Source: a virus. From it: a stretch of DNA of 27,584 nucleotides. The notes beneath the pieces are model-generated. The model had not been told where the DNA came from and ran no database searches. It saw nothing but the letters and a program-made list of their open reading frames with translations. Shown in pieces: positions 12,655 through 19,437 of the stretch. The DNA lies in IMG/VR virus record IMGVR_UViG_3300044609_000148, positions 1-27,584 of that record; one strand, 5' to 3'. Every line of letters starts with the position of its first letter. The first letter of the stretch is position 1. The position numbers and the translations under genes are program-made.

Positions 12655-13085
12655 GAGTAACTCTCAACATCAAAGAAGAGTATGGGTTTAGCCTAGCAGC
12701 TCAGAGTGGTGGACAGTGATGGTAAGTGGCACATAGTACAGCTTGATCCCTGTTGTTGCAGTGGTTATCAGTGTTACTTATGGTACAGCTGATTGCTGAG
12801 ATCAGTTGGTATGACTGGGTTCTCAATAACGTTCTCATTAAGGCAGGACAGATGTTTGAGATTGAGGGGTAGTGCAGTTGTACTACTGTCCACTCCTCGT
12901 GTGCTCCCATGCTCACCCGTGTCCAGCGTACCTGTGCCTGATGCAGATGCTCTGGACAGGGCTACACATGTGCGTGCGTGAACATAAACGCGCGTGTGCC
13001 TGCCTGCGCCTGTGTGCATCCGGGGGTACCCCTATGGGGGGTTGCGTCGCTGCTTCAGCGTAGGATAAGGCTTGAGAAATTTTAG

Positions 13086-13125
13086 TCAAAAAGTAAGACC
13101 CCTCCAGAATGACCTGTAAGGGGCT
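13086..13125 (-). terminator. Rho-independent terminator after thyX
   Basis: On the minus strand GCCCCTTACAG, a six-base loop, CTGGAGGGG, then TCTTACTTTTT. Nine base pairs with one bulged base and a T-run, about 70 bases after the thyX stop. It would end late-gene transcription. Confidence 0.65.
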
Positions 13126-13195
13126 TTAACATCAACCACAGTACCAATACCCTAAACAGCGACTAAAGACCCCCTACAGCCGTTCCTAGCTTCCT

Positions 13196-13858
13196 CTAAA
13201 CGTCTTTATCCCACATAGCGCTACACACACTCGGTAACTCTTCATAAAGAATATCCTGAATCTGTCCAGCAATCACCGCGTGTTCTTTCTGAGTACCATT
13301 ACTAGTCCTCAAATCACAATAGTGCAACCACGACCGAATAGTTCCATTCATATACAACTTAGTTGGAGCTGCCAACGGTAACACTTCTCTTGCACACTCT
13401 TTAGCTACCCCAGCTTCCAACAGTTGTTCATAGAGATCTATACTACTTTGAAAGTGATCATCAATTTGAATCTGTAGATACCCTACCTCTTCACTATTAA
13501 GATCATCAACACTATTCTGTCTATTTGTATGATCTTGACGACGTAGTTCCGGTATAACAGGAGCTGTTGTTACTTTTGCATACCGTTGACTAAACTCTTG
13601 AAAGCTGAAGGACCTATGTCGAAGTATTTGAGCTGCAATACTTCTTGTTGTTTCAATTTCTACACACATGTTCACCATTTCAAAAGGTGACCAATGATGA
13701 TGATCAATAAGATACTTAATCAAACGAGCACTAGTCTCAGTGTTGTTTTGATTAGATGGGTTAGACACTCTTGCCATATAAGCTATGAGTTCTTCAGAGT
13801 TAGGAGTGATGTGTACAAGTTGAGCAGAGTGAAGCAGTTGGGTGGTGGTATGTGTCAT
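13196..13858 (-). CDS. thyX: Flavin-dependent thymidylate synthase ThyX
   Basis: A 220-residue protein with the ThyX motif RHRx7S at residues 80-90 (RHRSFSFQEFS), followed by QRYAKV, and with the early HHWSPFE segment that binds flavin and substrate. ThyX enzymes make dTMP from dUMP using FAD, NADPH and methylenetetrahydrofolate, independently of dihydrofolate reductase. It lies between the terminase and the early control region, far from the other nucleotide genes. Its ATG overlaps the TGA of the preceding small gene, and a terminator follows. It would be expressed with the late genes unless it has its own promoter. Confidence 0.96.
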   Translation of the reverse strand: MTHTTTQLLHSAQLVHITPNSEELIAYMARVSNPSNQNNTETSARLIKYLIDHHHWSPFEMVNMCVEIETTRSIAAQILRHRSFSFQEFSQRYAKVTTAPVIPELRRQDHTNRQNSVDDLNSEEVGYLQIQIDDHFQSSIDLYEQLLEAGVAKECAREVLPLAAPTKLYMNGTIRSWLHYCDLRTSNGTQKEHAVIAGQIQDILYEELPSVCSAMWDKDV

Positions 13859-14052
13859 TTTTGGTGGTGATCAAGTTGGTAATAAGCTCCTACCTTAATA
13901 TCATCATAAAGGGTAGGGATATAACGTTTACGAATATGTGGCGTATATTCGTCATCATAATAATCGTTACTAACTTTGACTTGCTTTAATTCATTAGCAG
14001 TTTTTACACCTCTAAAGATGTAAGTAGGTTGTTTACGATATGTTCTACTCAT
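13855..14052 (-). CDS. Small basic conserved phage protein (65 aa)
   Basis: ATG at 14052 (a longer frame opens at 14088). Product MSRTYRKQPTYIFRGVKTAN, then ELKQVKVSNDYYDDEYTPHI, RKRYIPTLYDDIKVGAYYQL and DHHQK. It is rich in Tyr, Lys and Arg. The opening MSRTYR is similar to small basic proteins in other cyanophages (from memory). The stop overlaps the thyX start, so they are likely co-translated. Function unknown. Confidence 0.65.
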   Translation of the reverse strand: MSRTYRKQPTYIFRGVKTANELKQVKVSNDYYDDEYTPHIRKRYIPTLYDDIKVGAYYQLDHHQK

Positions 14053-14194
14053 TACGCATACAGTAGTATCAGTAGAGACGGGATTCAAATGGATGGGGAG
14101 AATCAGTACTCACTGGATTCAGTTAGTAGAGTAGATGAATGAACTAAGAGGGAGAATGTTGTCTTTTGTTCCCTCACTGTTCATTAAAGAAAGA

Positions 14195-14237
14195 GAGGAA
14201 TAGAACAAGACAACTTGTTTGTCTTGGATTATTCCTC
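14195..14237 (-). promoter_or_regulatory. Large hairpin after the terminase gene
   Basis: GAGGAATA pairs with TATTCCTC (outer eight base pairs), then a three-by-three internal loop, then CAAGACAA/TTGTCTTG (inner eight base pairs) with a five-base loop. The architecture of two helices with an internal loop recalls T7 RNase III processing sites. A competing pairing is possible with GTTGTCTT at 14159-14166. Confidence 0.6.
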
Positions 14238-14263
14238 CCGCAGGGGTCGGGTCCACCCTTCCC

Positions 14264-14290
14264 TCTCCCTGTATACGGGGCGGCTTGCCC
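14264..14290 (-). promoter_or_regulatory. Candidate phage promoter element, copy B (after terminase)
   Basis: Shares 25 of 27 positions with 8125-8151, ending TATACA then GGGAGA on the minus strand. It begins one base after the terminase stop, and would drive the small gene and thyX. The RNA would begin GGGAGAGGG and pass into the large hairpin at 14195-14237. Confidence 0.5.
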
Positions 14291-16048
14291 TTAAACCCAG
14301 GTGGGGACTGACTTTTTACCTTCAAGCATTCTTGCTTGTTTTCGTTGATCTAAGTTAAATCCAAATGCCATATGATTAGCTGCAGATTGGGGGTCATCTA
14401 ACCACGCTTCTTGAAGATCATTCCAATCTTCTTGTCTACGTTGTTTGATTGTCTCATGAGCGCTAATAGCTAGTGCATCTGTGAAATATTTAACACCTTG
14501 AGCTAGGCAATCGAGTCTATCGTCATGTCTAACTGCACCTTTTTCACGACACATACGAGACATCTGGTAGAAGAGCATGTATAGGAGTCGTGTTTCAGGT
14601 GCTGCGTCTTTATTTGAGTTAAAGTCCCATTCAATGACTGCTCTATTGACGATTAATTTATGTTGATTAAAGACTGGTTCAAGTGTATCAATGATTCGAT
14701 CTTCTTTACGGACGTTAGCACGTACTTCTTCGATGTCAATAGCTTGTTTAGTTTGTTGAAGGTGTTTACGAAATAGTTCTGCTACAATACCATCACCAAA
14801 GTTAGTTTCAATAAGAAGCTTAGTTACATTAAACTTTTTACAACCTCTAAGAATGTCTAACAATGTAGCATCACTATAGCCATCGTTATAGGCACGTACT
14901 TCATGAAGGTAAATAAAACCATTACGTTGGCTAAGGAAACAAGCTGCTGTTTCGTCAGTACCTCTACCTGATGGGTCTACTGAGCAGATAGTTTCAGTGT
15001 ACGGTAACCAATCACCTTGCATGATTTGTGGTGAGTAAAAGTAATCACCAGGTAGACCAACGGTTGGCAGGTCTTTAATAACATTAGATGGGTCTGAACA
15101 CCAGACAACAGCATCAGGACATTCTGTTGGGTTAACTGCTGTAACAATAAGGTCAGCCATCTTAAGTGGGAACTTTTCAGCGTCACTAAGACTGGTGTCG
15201 AGCATGAACTGCAGCATGAAGTTGCTTCGGCCCATTGCTGCTTCCCGTTCCAATAGGTCGTTGTTGGAGAAACGATCAGGGTCTGTTACATCCCAAGGTT
15301 CAGCACCATTATCTACATCTTCTTGGATTTGAGGAGCAAGAAGACCTTCGTAGTTAGATAATTTACGTGGATAACGTGCTGGCCAAACAAATGGTTTATA
15401 GTTACGTTCAGCTAGTTTTCGGTAGACGGTAAAAACTGTTTGGGGTGTACCGAGGTACATAATTCGAGAATCCTTCTTTGGTGTTAAAATGGATTCTGCT
15501 TCTGTACACAGTTGGAGGAGCTTCTCTCGCATCATTTCACTGAGACTGTTGCCCGGAACCTCAATGTCGTCAAGAATCATTAGATCAGCACGGCTACCAG
15601 TAAGCTGACCTGTGATTCCAACTGACTTAACTGAAGGTGCTTGGTGAGGAGAACAGTTCACGTCAAAGCTAATCCGTGACCACCGAGCATCATCCGACTT
15701 CGGTCTTAGATGTACTAGCCAAGGTGTCTCAATGATCAGCTTCTGTAGGAAGATAGACATGTTATCTGCTCGCTCTTTAGAAGCGGAGATGATCATGATC
15801 TTTCGTTCTGGATCATTAAATAGTGTCCACAATACAAAAGCTCCAGTAATCCAGGATTTACCAACACCTCGGAAGGCTTGGATCTGTAGTCGTTTAGGTC
15901 CGTGCTGTAAGTAGTCAGCAATAGCGTATTGAGCACGGGTAGGTGAGGGTAGATCTAGTTGAGACCATAGTGCTTGAAGAAAGATCTTAAAATCACTCTT
16001 TAAGAGATCAAGCGTAGAATCGCCTCTAGCAGTCTTGTTATTAGTCAT
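14291..16048 (-). CDS. Terminase large subunit (T7 gp19-like)
   Basis: A 585-residue packaging motor. The ATPase has Walker A AFRGVGKSW at 58-66, Walker B LMILDDIE at 156-163, and YLGTPQ at 198-203, the motif III region. The nuclease has VDPSGRGTDE with D358, LLIETNFGDG with E414, and HDDRLDCLAQGVKY with D509-D513. The enzyme would cut concatemers and pump DNA into proheads. A long G-rich leader and a hairpin lie before its ATG. The last codons stop one base before the candidate phage promoter. Confidence 0.97.
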   Translation of the reverse strand: MTNNKTARGDSTLDLLKSDFKIFLQALWSQLDLPSPTRAQYAIADYLQHGPKRLQIQAFRGVGKSWITGAFVLWTLFNDPERKIMIISASKERADNMSIFLQKLIIETPWLVHLRPKSDDARWSRISFDVNCSPHQAPSVKSVGITGQLTGSRADLMILDDIEVPGNSLSEMMREKLLQLCTEAESILTPKKDSRIMYLGTPQTVFTVYRKLAERNYKPFVWPARYPRKLSNYEGLLAPQIQEDVDNGAEPWDVTDPDRFSNNDLLEREAAMGRSNFMLQFMLDTSLSDAEKFPLKMADLIVTAVNPTECPDAVVWCSDPSNVIKDLPTVGLPGDYFYSPQIMQGDWLPYTETICSVDPSGRGTDETAACFLSQRNGFIYLHEVRAYNDGYSDATLLDILRGCKKFNVTKLLIETNFGDGIVAELFRKHLQQTKQAIDIEEVRANVRKEDRIIDTLEPVFNQHKLIVNRAVIEWDFNSNKDAAPETRLLYMLFYQMSRMCREKGAVRHDDRLDCLAQGVKYFTDALAISAHETIKQRRQEDWNDLQEAWLDDPQSAANHMAFGFNLDQRKQARMLEGKKSVPTWV

Positions 16049-16074
16049 GCGGTAGAATATACCTAAGTAAGGGG

Positions 16075-16107
16075 AGAGGCGCCTTGTAGAGTCTTCTAGA
16101 CGCCTCT
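16075..16107 (-). promoter_or_regulatory. Hairpin in front of the terminase gene
   Basis: AGAGGCG and CGCCTCT form a seven-base-pair stem. The loop can fold further through GTCT/AGAC. No T-run follows on the transcript, so RNA processing or translation control is more likely than termination. Confidence 0.45.
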
Positions 16108-16116
16108 GGTGAGGTT

Positions 16117-17220
16117 TTAATTAAAATAAGGGATCCTACCTAACCTAACTTGACCACCAATAAACTTTAATTCATTAGTAATCGAAGCACCAACAGGATT
16201 AAGAAGACGTTCAATCTGTTGGATATTTTTAACTACCGTAGGTGTCGCCTCTATAGCCCCTTCTAGTGCTCCAGATTGTACAGCAGCAGCCCCTGCTCCG
16301 CTAACTGCAGATGCAACACCAAGAAAAGGTGAAGCTGGTGTAGGGACCATAGCAGCAAGACCAGTAGCCCCAGATAACGCCTGAAGACCACTGCCAAATT
16401 GTTGCATTGGTGTTTGCTGTTCGTTCATATAGCCTTGAACACCAGCTTGTACATCACCTACATCAAATATAGAACCAACAACAGGTAATGCACCAAGTGC
16501 TGCACCTAATTTAACACCACCACCACTAAATTTAAACTTTTGCCCAACAGCTTGAACCATTTCACTTTGCTGTAGAGCTGCTCGAACATCACGAGTAGTC
16601 TTAGGAGCTTCTTGAGTGGCAATATCCTCAAGAATAATGTCAACTCGACGTTGATCTGTAGGTAATGGTAGCTGATTAAAGTCAGCAAAAAGAGCACCTT
16701 GTTTAGTTAAAGGTATTCCTGCTTCTCTAGCTGCCGGTATAGATGCAAGGTAGTCAGATTTAGCAAGGTTTTCCTCGCTACCCATCATTACAATGTTACG
16801 ATAATGCTCTACTCCTCCACGCATAGGAGAACGTGTAGGAAGCAAATGCTCATAATGCTGAGTAGCGCTCTTTTGACCCTTTAGTTCTTTAAGGCGAGAT
16901 TCATTTTCTTCAAATAATTGATTAGCTTGCTCAACTGGATAACCATTTCGCTTAGCAAAATCAATATAGTCCTCACGTGTTAAGGTCTGTTCATTTGTAG
17001 TAGCACGCCTTGCTTCAGAACCACGAGTCTCTTTTCTAACACGGACATTCTTTTTTCTGAGAACACCATTTTGAAAGTTAAAACCCCATTCCTCAGGGTC
17101 TAGATCAGAAGGAAATCCCCAATCTCTGATCATTTCTTTAACGCTATATTGGTTTTTTACGTACTCAGTTTCAGCTTTTTGCTTCCACTTCTCCCAAGGT
17201 AAACTTTTACGAGGAGCCAT
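16117..17220 (-). CDS. Hypothetical protein with Gly/Ala-rich hydrophobic region (367 aa)
   Basis: Residues 1-75 are charged and basic with several Trp (MAPRKSLPWEKWKQK, IRDWGFPSDLDPEEWGF). A helical charged middle follows. Residues about 230-325 are Gly/Ala-rich and hydrophobic (VKLGAALGALPVVGSIFDVGD, LSGATGLAAMVP, FLGVASAVSGAGAAAVQSGA), which could insert in a membrane. The end is polar. No domain is recognised. The hydrophobic pattern resembles ejection or internal virion proteins, but the gene lies between the HNH nuclease and the terminase, not in the core block. Its ATG overlaps the HNH stop by one base. Role unknown; a minor virion or ejected protein is one guess. Confidence 0.7.
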   Translation of the reverse strand: MAPRKSLPWEKWKQKAETEYVKNQYSVKEMIRDWGFPSDLDPEEWGFNFQNGVLRKKNVRVRKETRGSEARRATTNEQTLTREDYIDFAKRNGYPVEQANQLFEENESRLKELKGQKSATQHYEHLLPTRSPMRGGVEHYRNIVMMGSEENLAKSDYLASIPAAREAGIPLTKQGALFADFNQLPLPTDQRRVDIILEDIATQEAPKTTRDVRAALQQSEMVQAVGQKFKFSGGGVKLGAALGALPVVGSIFDVGDVQAGVQGYMNEQQTPMQQFGSGLQALSGATGLAAMVPTPASPFLGVASAVSGAGAAAVQSGALEGAIEATPTVVKNIQQIERLLNPVGASITNELKFIGGQVRLGRIPYFN

Positions 17221-17546
17221 TACTGTATATGTTGTAGAATAAGTCTTTCCCTATGGGTAATACCAAAGGTTTCCCTCATCCATGATAACCAATTTTTACT
17301 TCCTTTAGCCTGATTACATTTCCAACAACTGGGAACAAGGTTTGATGTAAGGTCTTCCCCACCAAAACAGCGAGGACGAACGTGATCCAATGTAAGTTCA
17401 TGTAGTTCATAGCGATTTCCACAGTAGACACACTGACAATTAAAATGTTCCTTAATGGCGCGTCGCCAAAGACGCTTTGCTTCAGGACTTGTCATCGTTA
17501 TTAGGTTGTGGAGGTAATGATCAGGGGACGGAAGTAGCGGTGTCAT
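17220..17546 (-). CDS. HNH endonuclease
   Basis: A 108-residue protein with a complete HNH fold: CVYCG (C39, C42), LTLDHVRPRCFGGEDLTSNLV with D54 H55 and N69, and SCWKCNQAKGSK (C74, C77, N78). Such nucleases bind a zinc ion with the cysteines and cut DNA with the histidine and metal. It lies between the small and large terminase genes. HNH proteins there can help packaging in some phages, or be free-standing homing-type nucleases. It is co-translated with its neighbours (ATGA overlap at the start, TAATG at the end). The ATG at 17495 is a possible shorter start. Confidence 0.9.
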   Translation of the reverse strand: MTPLLPSPDHYLHNLITMTSPEAKRLWRRAIKEHFNCQCVYCGNRYELHELTLDHVRPRCFGGEDLTSNLVPSCWKCNQAKGSKNWLSWMRETFGITHRERLILQHIQ

Positions 17547-17788
17547 TTCCGAGATCTGTTTCTAGCTCGATTAGTTGCGGCTTTTTCAAGGAATGTTGAA
17601 CCATCCTTTTTGTGTGATACATCCATGCCATCTCCGTTGCCGTAGGTGCCACGTTTTCTGTTTTCACGATTAAGTTCAACACGTTTTTGAATTTGTAAGG
17701 ATTGACGATTGTAACGAGCTTGTTGTTTAAGACGCTTTTTGTTAGCTTCTGGGTTTTCTTTGTAGTACTTAGAGGTACGACTTGCCAT
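17543..17788 (-). CDS. Small basic conserved phage protein (81 aa)
   Basis: Product MASRTSKYYKENPEANKKRL, then KQQARYNRQSLQIQKRVELN, RENRKRGTYGNGDGMDVSH and a final KKDGSTFLEKAATNRARNRSRK. It is strongly basic with repeated Asn, Arg and Lys. The segment TYGNGDGMDVSH-KDG-LEKA is a conserved box seen in similar small proteins of marine cyanophages (from memory). A DNA-associated role with the terminase is plausible. It overlaps the small terminase end by 20 bases and the HNH start by four. Confidence 0.72.
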   Translation of the reverse strand: MASRTSKYYKENPEANKKRLKQQARYNRQSLQIQKRVELNRENRKRGTYGNGDGMDVSHKKDGSTFLEKAATNRARNRSRK

Positions 17789-18023
17789 ACAACCTCGTTT
17801 GTATAAGTTCGGGGTCTACCTTTGGCATAATGGTAGCGAGTTTATCCAATGGGTTGCCATCATAAGCCACACCACTGATGTCATTCTTAGCAAGCCAGTC
17901 ACAAGCGGCTTTTAAGTCTTGTGTAGATGCTTCACCAGATTTAATCCGATTAAGCAACTCTTCTGTTACAATATTGTGGAGTTCATTAAACATGTCCTCC
18001 GTAGCTTTTGTCTTTTTAGCCAT
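17769..18023 (-). CDS. Terminase small subunit (T7 gp18-like)
   Basis: Eighty-four residues, near the 89 of T7 gp18. The helices EDMFNELHNIVTEELLNRIK, SGEASTQDLKAACDWLAKND and the tail PLDKLATIMPKVDPELIQTR fit the packaging protein family. It would choose the DNA to be packaged with the large terminase. Its start overlaps the end of the membrane/coiled-coil gene. Other genes (a basic protein, HNH, the 367-residue protein) separate it from the large subunit, while T7 has 18 and 19 nearly adjacent. Confidence 0.75.
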   Translation of the reverse strand: MAKKTKATEDMFNELHNIVTEELLNRIKSGEASTQDLKAACDWLAKNDISGVAYDGNPLDKLATIMPKVDPELIQTRLYGKSYL

Positions 18024-18261
18024 TTCTCAGTACAATCTGATCTAGCTTGTTTTCAATGCGGATCATGTGATCCTCCATCTTTTGTAGCGCATTAGCCAGT
18101 TCCTGGCGTGGTACATACTTCTCAGCAAGACGTAACTCAATCTCATCGATACGCTTATCAATGCGATCCATACGTGCGTTAGTTCTATTAGTGAGAGAAG
18201 CTACACCACCGCCAACACCAAGTACAAGGGATGCAACACCTGTAATAATTGCTTCAATCAT
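18016..18261 (-). CDS. Membrane plus coiled-coil protein, possible holin or spanin-like (81 aa)
   Basis: Residues 1-22 (MIEAIITGVASLVLGVGGGV) are hydrophobic. The rest is a long heptad-rich helix: MDRIDKRIDEIELRLAEKYV and MEDHMIRIENKLDQIV. This layout of a membrane anchor and coiled coil would suit an inner-membrane spanin or a lysis accessory. It sits directly after the lysin, overlapping by eight bases, which supports a role in lysis. No holin family is recognised. Confidence 0.65.
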   Translation of the reverse strand: MIEAIITGVASLVLGVGGGVASLTNRTNARMDRIDKRIDEIELRLAEKYVPRQELANALQKMEDHMIRIENKLDQIVLRNG

Positions 18262-19222
18262 TTTCAGACATCAATCGAATAAGTTTCTCGGGATAGGTTG
18301 GGTCAGTTGCGTAACCTTCTTTTTGAAGAAGACGAGCGCAGTCATCACGAGAGGTGGCTCGGTTGATGCCTTTATAAGTTTTGTAGTCGCGATACCAACG
18401 ATCTACAAGATATGAGATACAAGTTTGAAGATCAGGGAAGTTGATAAAACCAGCATTAATGGTAACCCAATTACCGTTAATAAATTCTTTGGTTTCACGT
18501 TCAGAACCCTCACCTTTTAAACCAAAGTAATTGTGTGTGCCTGAAGTGTGCTTGCCATAGCCCGACTCAAGAGCCCACTGAGCAGCGACTACCTCTGGAA
18601 ACTTAGCTCCAGCAGCTTTAGCAGCAGCTACAACGCCATCCCAGGTGTTAGCCGTAGCAGTCTTAGGGGTAGGAGTTGCGGTACTACGGAAGGTCATGAA
18701 CCAACCAGTACGAGCGCCTTCAACTTCCCAACGCTTTAGCCAGTTTACCCAGGAGTAACGGACTTCCTTACCACCGGATCCAACAGTGACGTAGCCACCG
18801 TTGACGTTATCCATTTCACCGTATGGATCGTGAAAGACACCCTTACCACCTTCGTCACCAATCAGGAGCATCCAGTGGCCACCACCAGTAGGTCGTGATG
18901 CATGTCCGCGATGCAGGATACCTGTAGCAGTTGGGAAACCGTTCTTTAGTTCGTTCAATAGTGCTTGCTTGGTACCGTTCTTATAAAAGGTGGCAGTAAC
19001 ACCGTAATCCTTACAAGCTTTGATGTGGGCTGTGTATTCAGTTGTGTCTCCGTACTTCAATACGGTACGGAGGTAATCATCGTCAGCGTTGCTACCACGT
19101 AGTGCATCGGGACGGAGATACTTAATAGCCATAGCACATGTCGAGCTAAAGCACATTCGGTCTCCATGTCCCGTAGCACTGTCAGTTTGTGGGTAGTACT
19201 GTTTAACAGGAAGTACTACCAT
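18254..19222 (-). CDS. Two-domain lysin: C39-like peptidase plus glucosaminidase-like domain
   Basis: A 322-residue protein. Residues 1-178 look like a C39-type cysteine peptidase: Cys24 in MCFSSTCAMA, His116 in GGGHWMLLIGD and Asp132 in FHDPYGEMD. A TATPTPKTATA linker follows (180-193). Residues 194-322 resemble a FlgJ/glucosaminidase-type muramidase: AAQWALESGYGKHTSGTHNY with Glu219, FGLKG, then YLVDRWYRDYKTYKG and YPEKLIRLM. Cyanobacterial peptidoglycan would thus be cut at both peptide and sugar bonds. No signal peptide is seen. T7's own lysozyme is a different amidase, so this is a replacement. Confidence 0.85.
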   Translation of the reverse strand: MVVLPVKQYYPQTDSATGHGDRMCFSSTCAMAIKYLRPDALRGSNADDDYLRTVLKYGDTTEYTAHIKACKDYGVTATFYKNGTKQALLNELKNGFPTATGILHRGHASRPTGGGHWMLLIGDEGGKGVFHDPYGEMDNVNGGYVTVGSGGKEVRYSWVNWLKRWEVEGARTGWFMTFRSTATPTPKTATANTWDGVVAAAKAAGAKFPEVVAAQWALESGYGKHTSGTHNYFGLKGEGSERETKEFINGNWVTINAGFINFPDLQTCISYLVDRWYRDYKTYKGINRATSRDDCARLLQKEGYATDPTYPEKLIRLMSEND

Positions 19223-19225
19223 GGG

Positions 19226-19432
19226 TCATTTCCTGGTAAAGGTACGACGTAGACGACGTATGGTATCGTCTTCAGTACGTGTCTTGCCGAAATAGGCAGC
19301 AGCCATAGAGATGGCTTGGGTGACGCTGTTGGAGCGACGCTTCTTAGTTAGACCAAGGTATTCAGATGTAATAAAAAGAATGAAAAAAGCCAAGGTCTCA
19401 TAAGAAACCTTGACTCCAAGGATGGTAAGCAT
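19226..19432 (-). CDS. Small membrane protein, possible holin (68 aa)
   Basis: Residues 8-28 (KVSYETLAFFILFITSEYLGL) form one membrane segment, followed by a basic tail KKRRSNSV and a helical segment ending with an Arg-rich end IRRLRRTFTRK. It lies immediately before the lysin (four bases between), the usual place for a holin. The single membrane segment and a basic tail fit class III or pinholin types, but no family is recognised. Confidence 0.6.
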   Translation of the reverse strand: MLTILGVKVSYETLAFFILFITSEYLGLTKKRRSNSVTQAISMAAAYFGKTRTEDDTIRRLRRTFTRK

Positions 19433-19437
19433 GGTAC

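Larger units (their letters stand above)
12224..13195. other. Non-coding control region between late and early genes
   Basis: About 970 bases with no convincing gene on either strand. By eye it is richer in G and C than its neighbours. It holds a terminator after thyX, a GGGGG/CCCCC-rich palindromic site (13021-13041), an alternating purine-pyrimidine stretch (12962-13019), an eight-base-pair hairpin GACTCTCC/GGAGAGTC (12626-12654), the host-type promoter and structured leader. In a T7-like genome this is the place for the left end, terminal repeat and early promoters. Nothing visible marks the exact end. Confidence 0.6.

Noticed and set aside
12636-12656. Plus-strand AACAGGGAGAGTC as a third copy of the phage promoter-like element
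   Set aside because: Matches only over CAGGGAGAG, lacks the upstream half and is one arm of a hairpin.
12358-12660. A 100-residue plus-strand frame in the control region
   Set aside because: Opposite to all other genes, Trp/Ser/Leu-rich without a domain, and it overlaps the predicted host promoter and leader hairpins.
12485-12660. tRNA-like pieces (GGTTCGA and a CTGTTAA loop)
   Set aside because: No T-arm, acceptor or anticodon stem of proper length could be paired on either strand.
12701-13019. Overlapping minus-strand frames in the control region (71 and 81 residues)
   Set aside because: Low-complexity composition from the CA/GT-rich DNA, no ribosome-binding site, no overlap pattern with neighbours.
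14015-14100. sigma70-like boxes (TTGAAT, 17 bases, TACTGT) before the small gene and thyX
   Set aside because: Only four and three of six positions match; too weak to report as a promoter.
14119-14325. A 68-residue minus-strand frame across the terminase end, the promoter-like copy and the large hairpin
   Set aside because: It starts inside the terminase gene, contains the RNA-structure elements, has no ribosome-binding site and no family resemblance.
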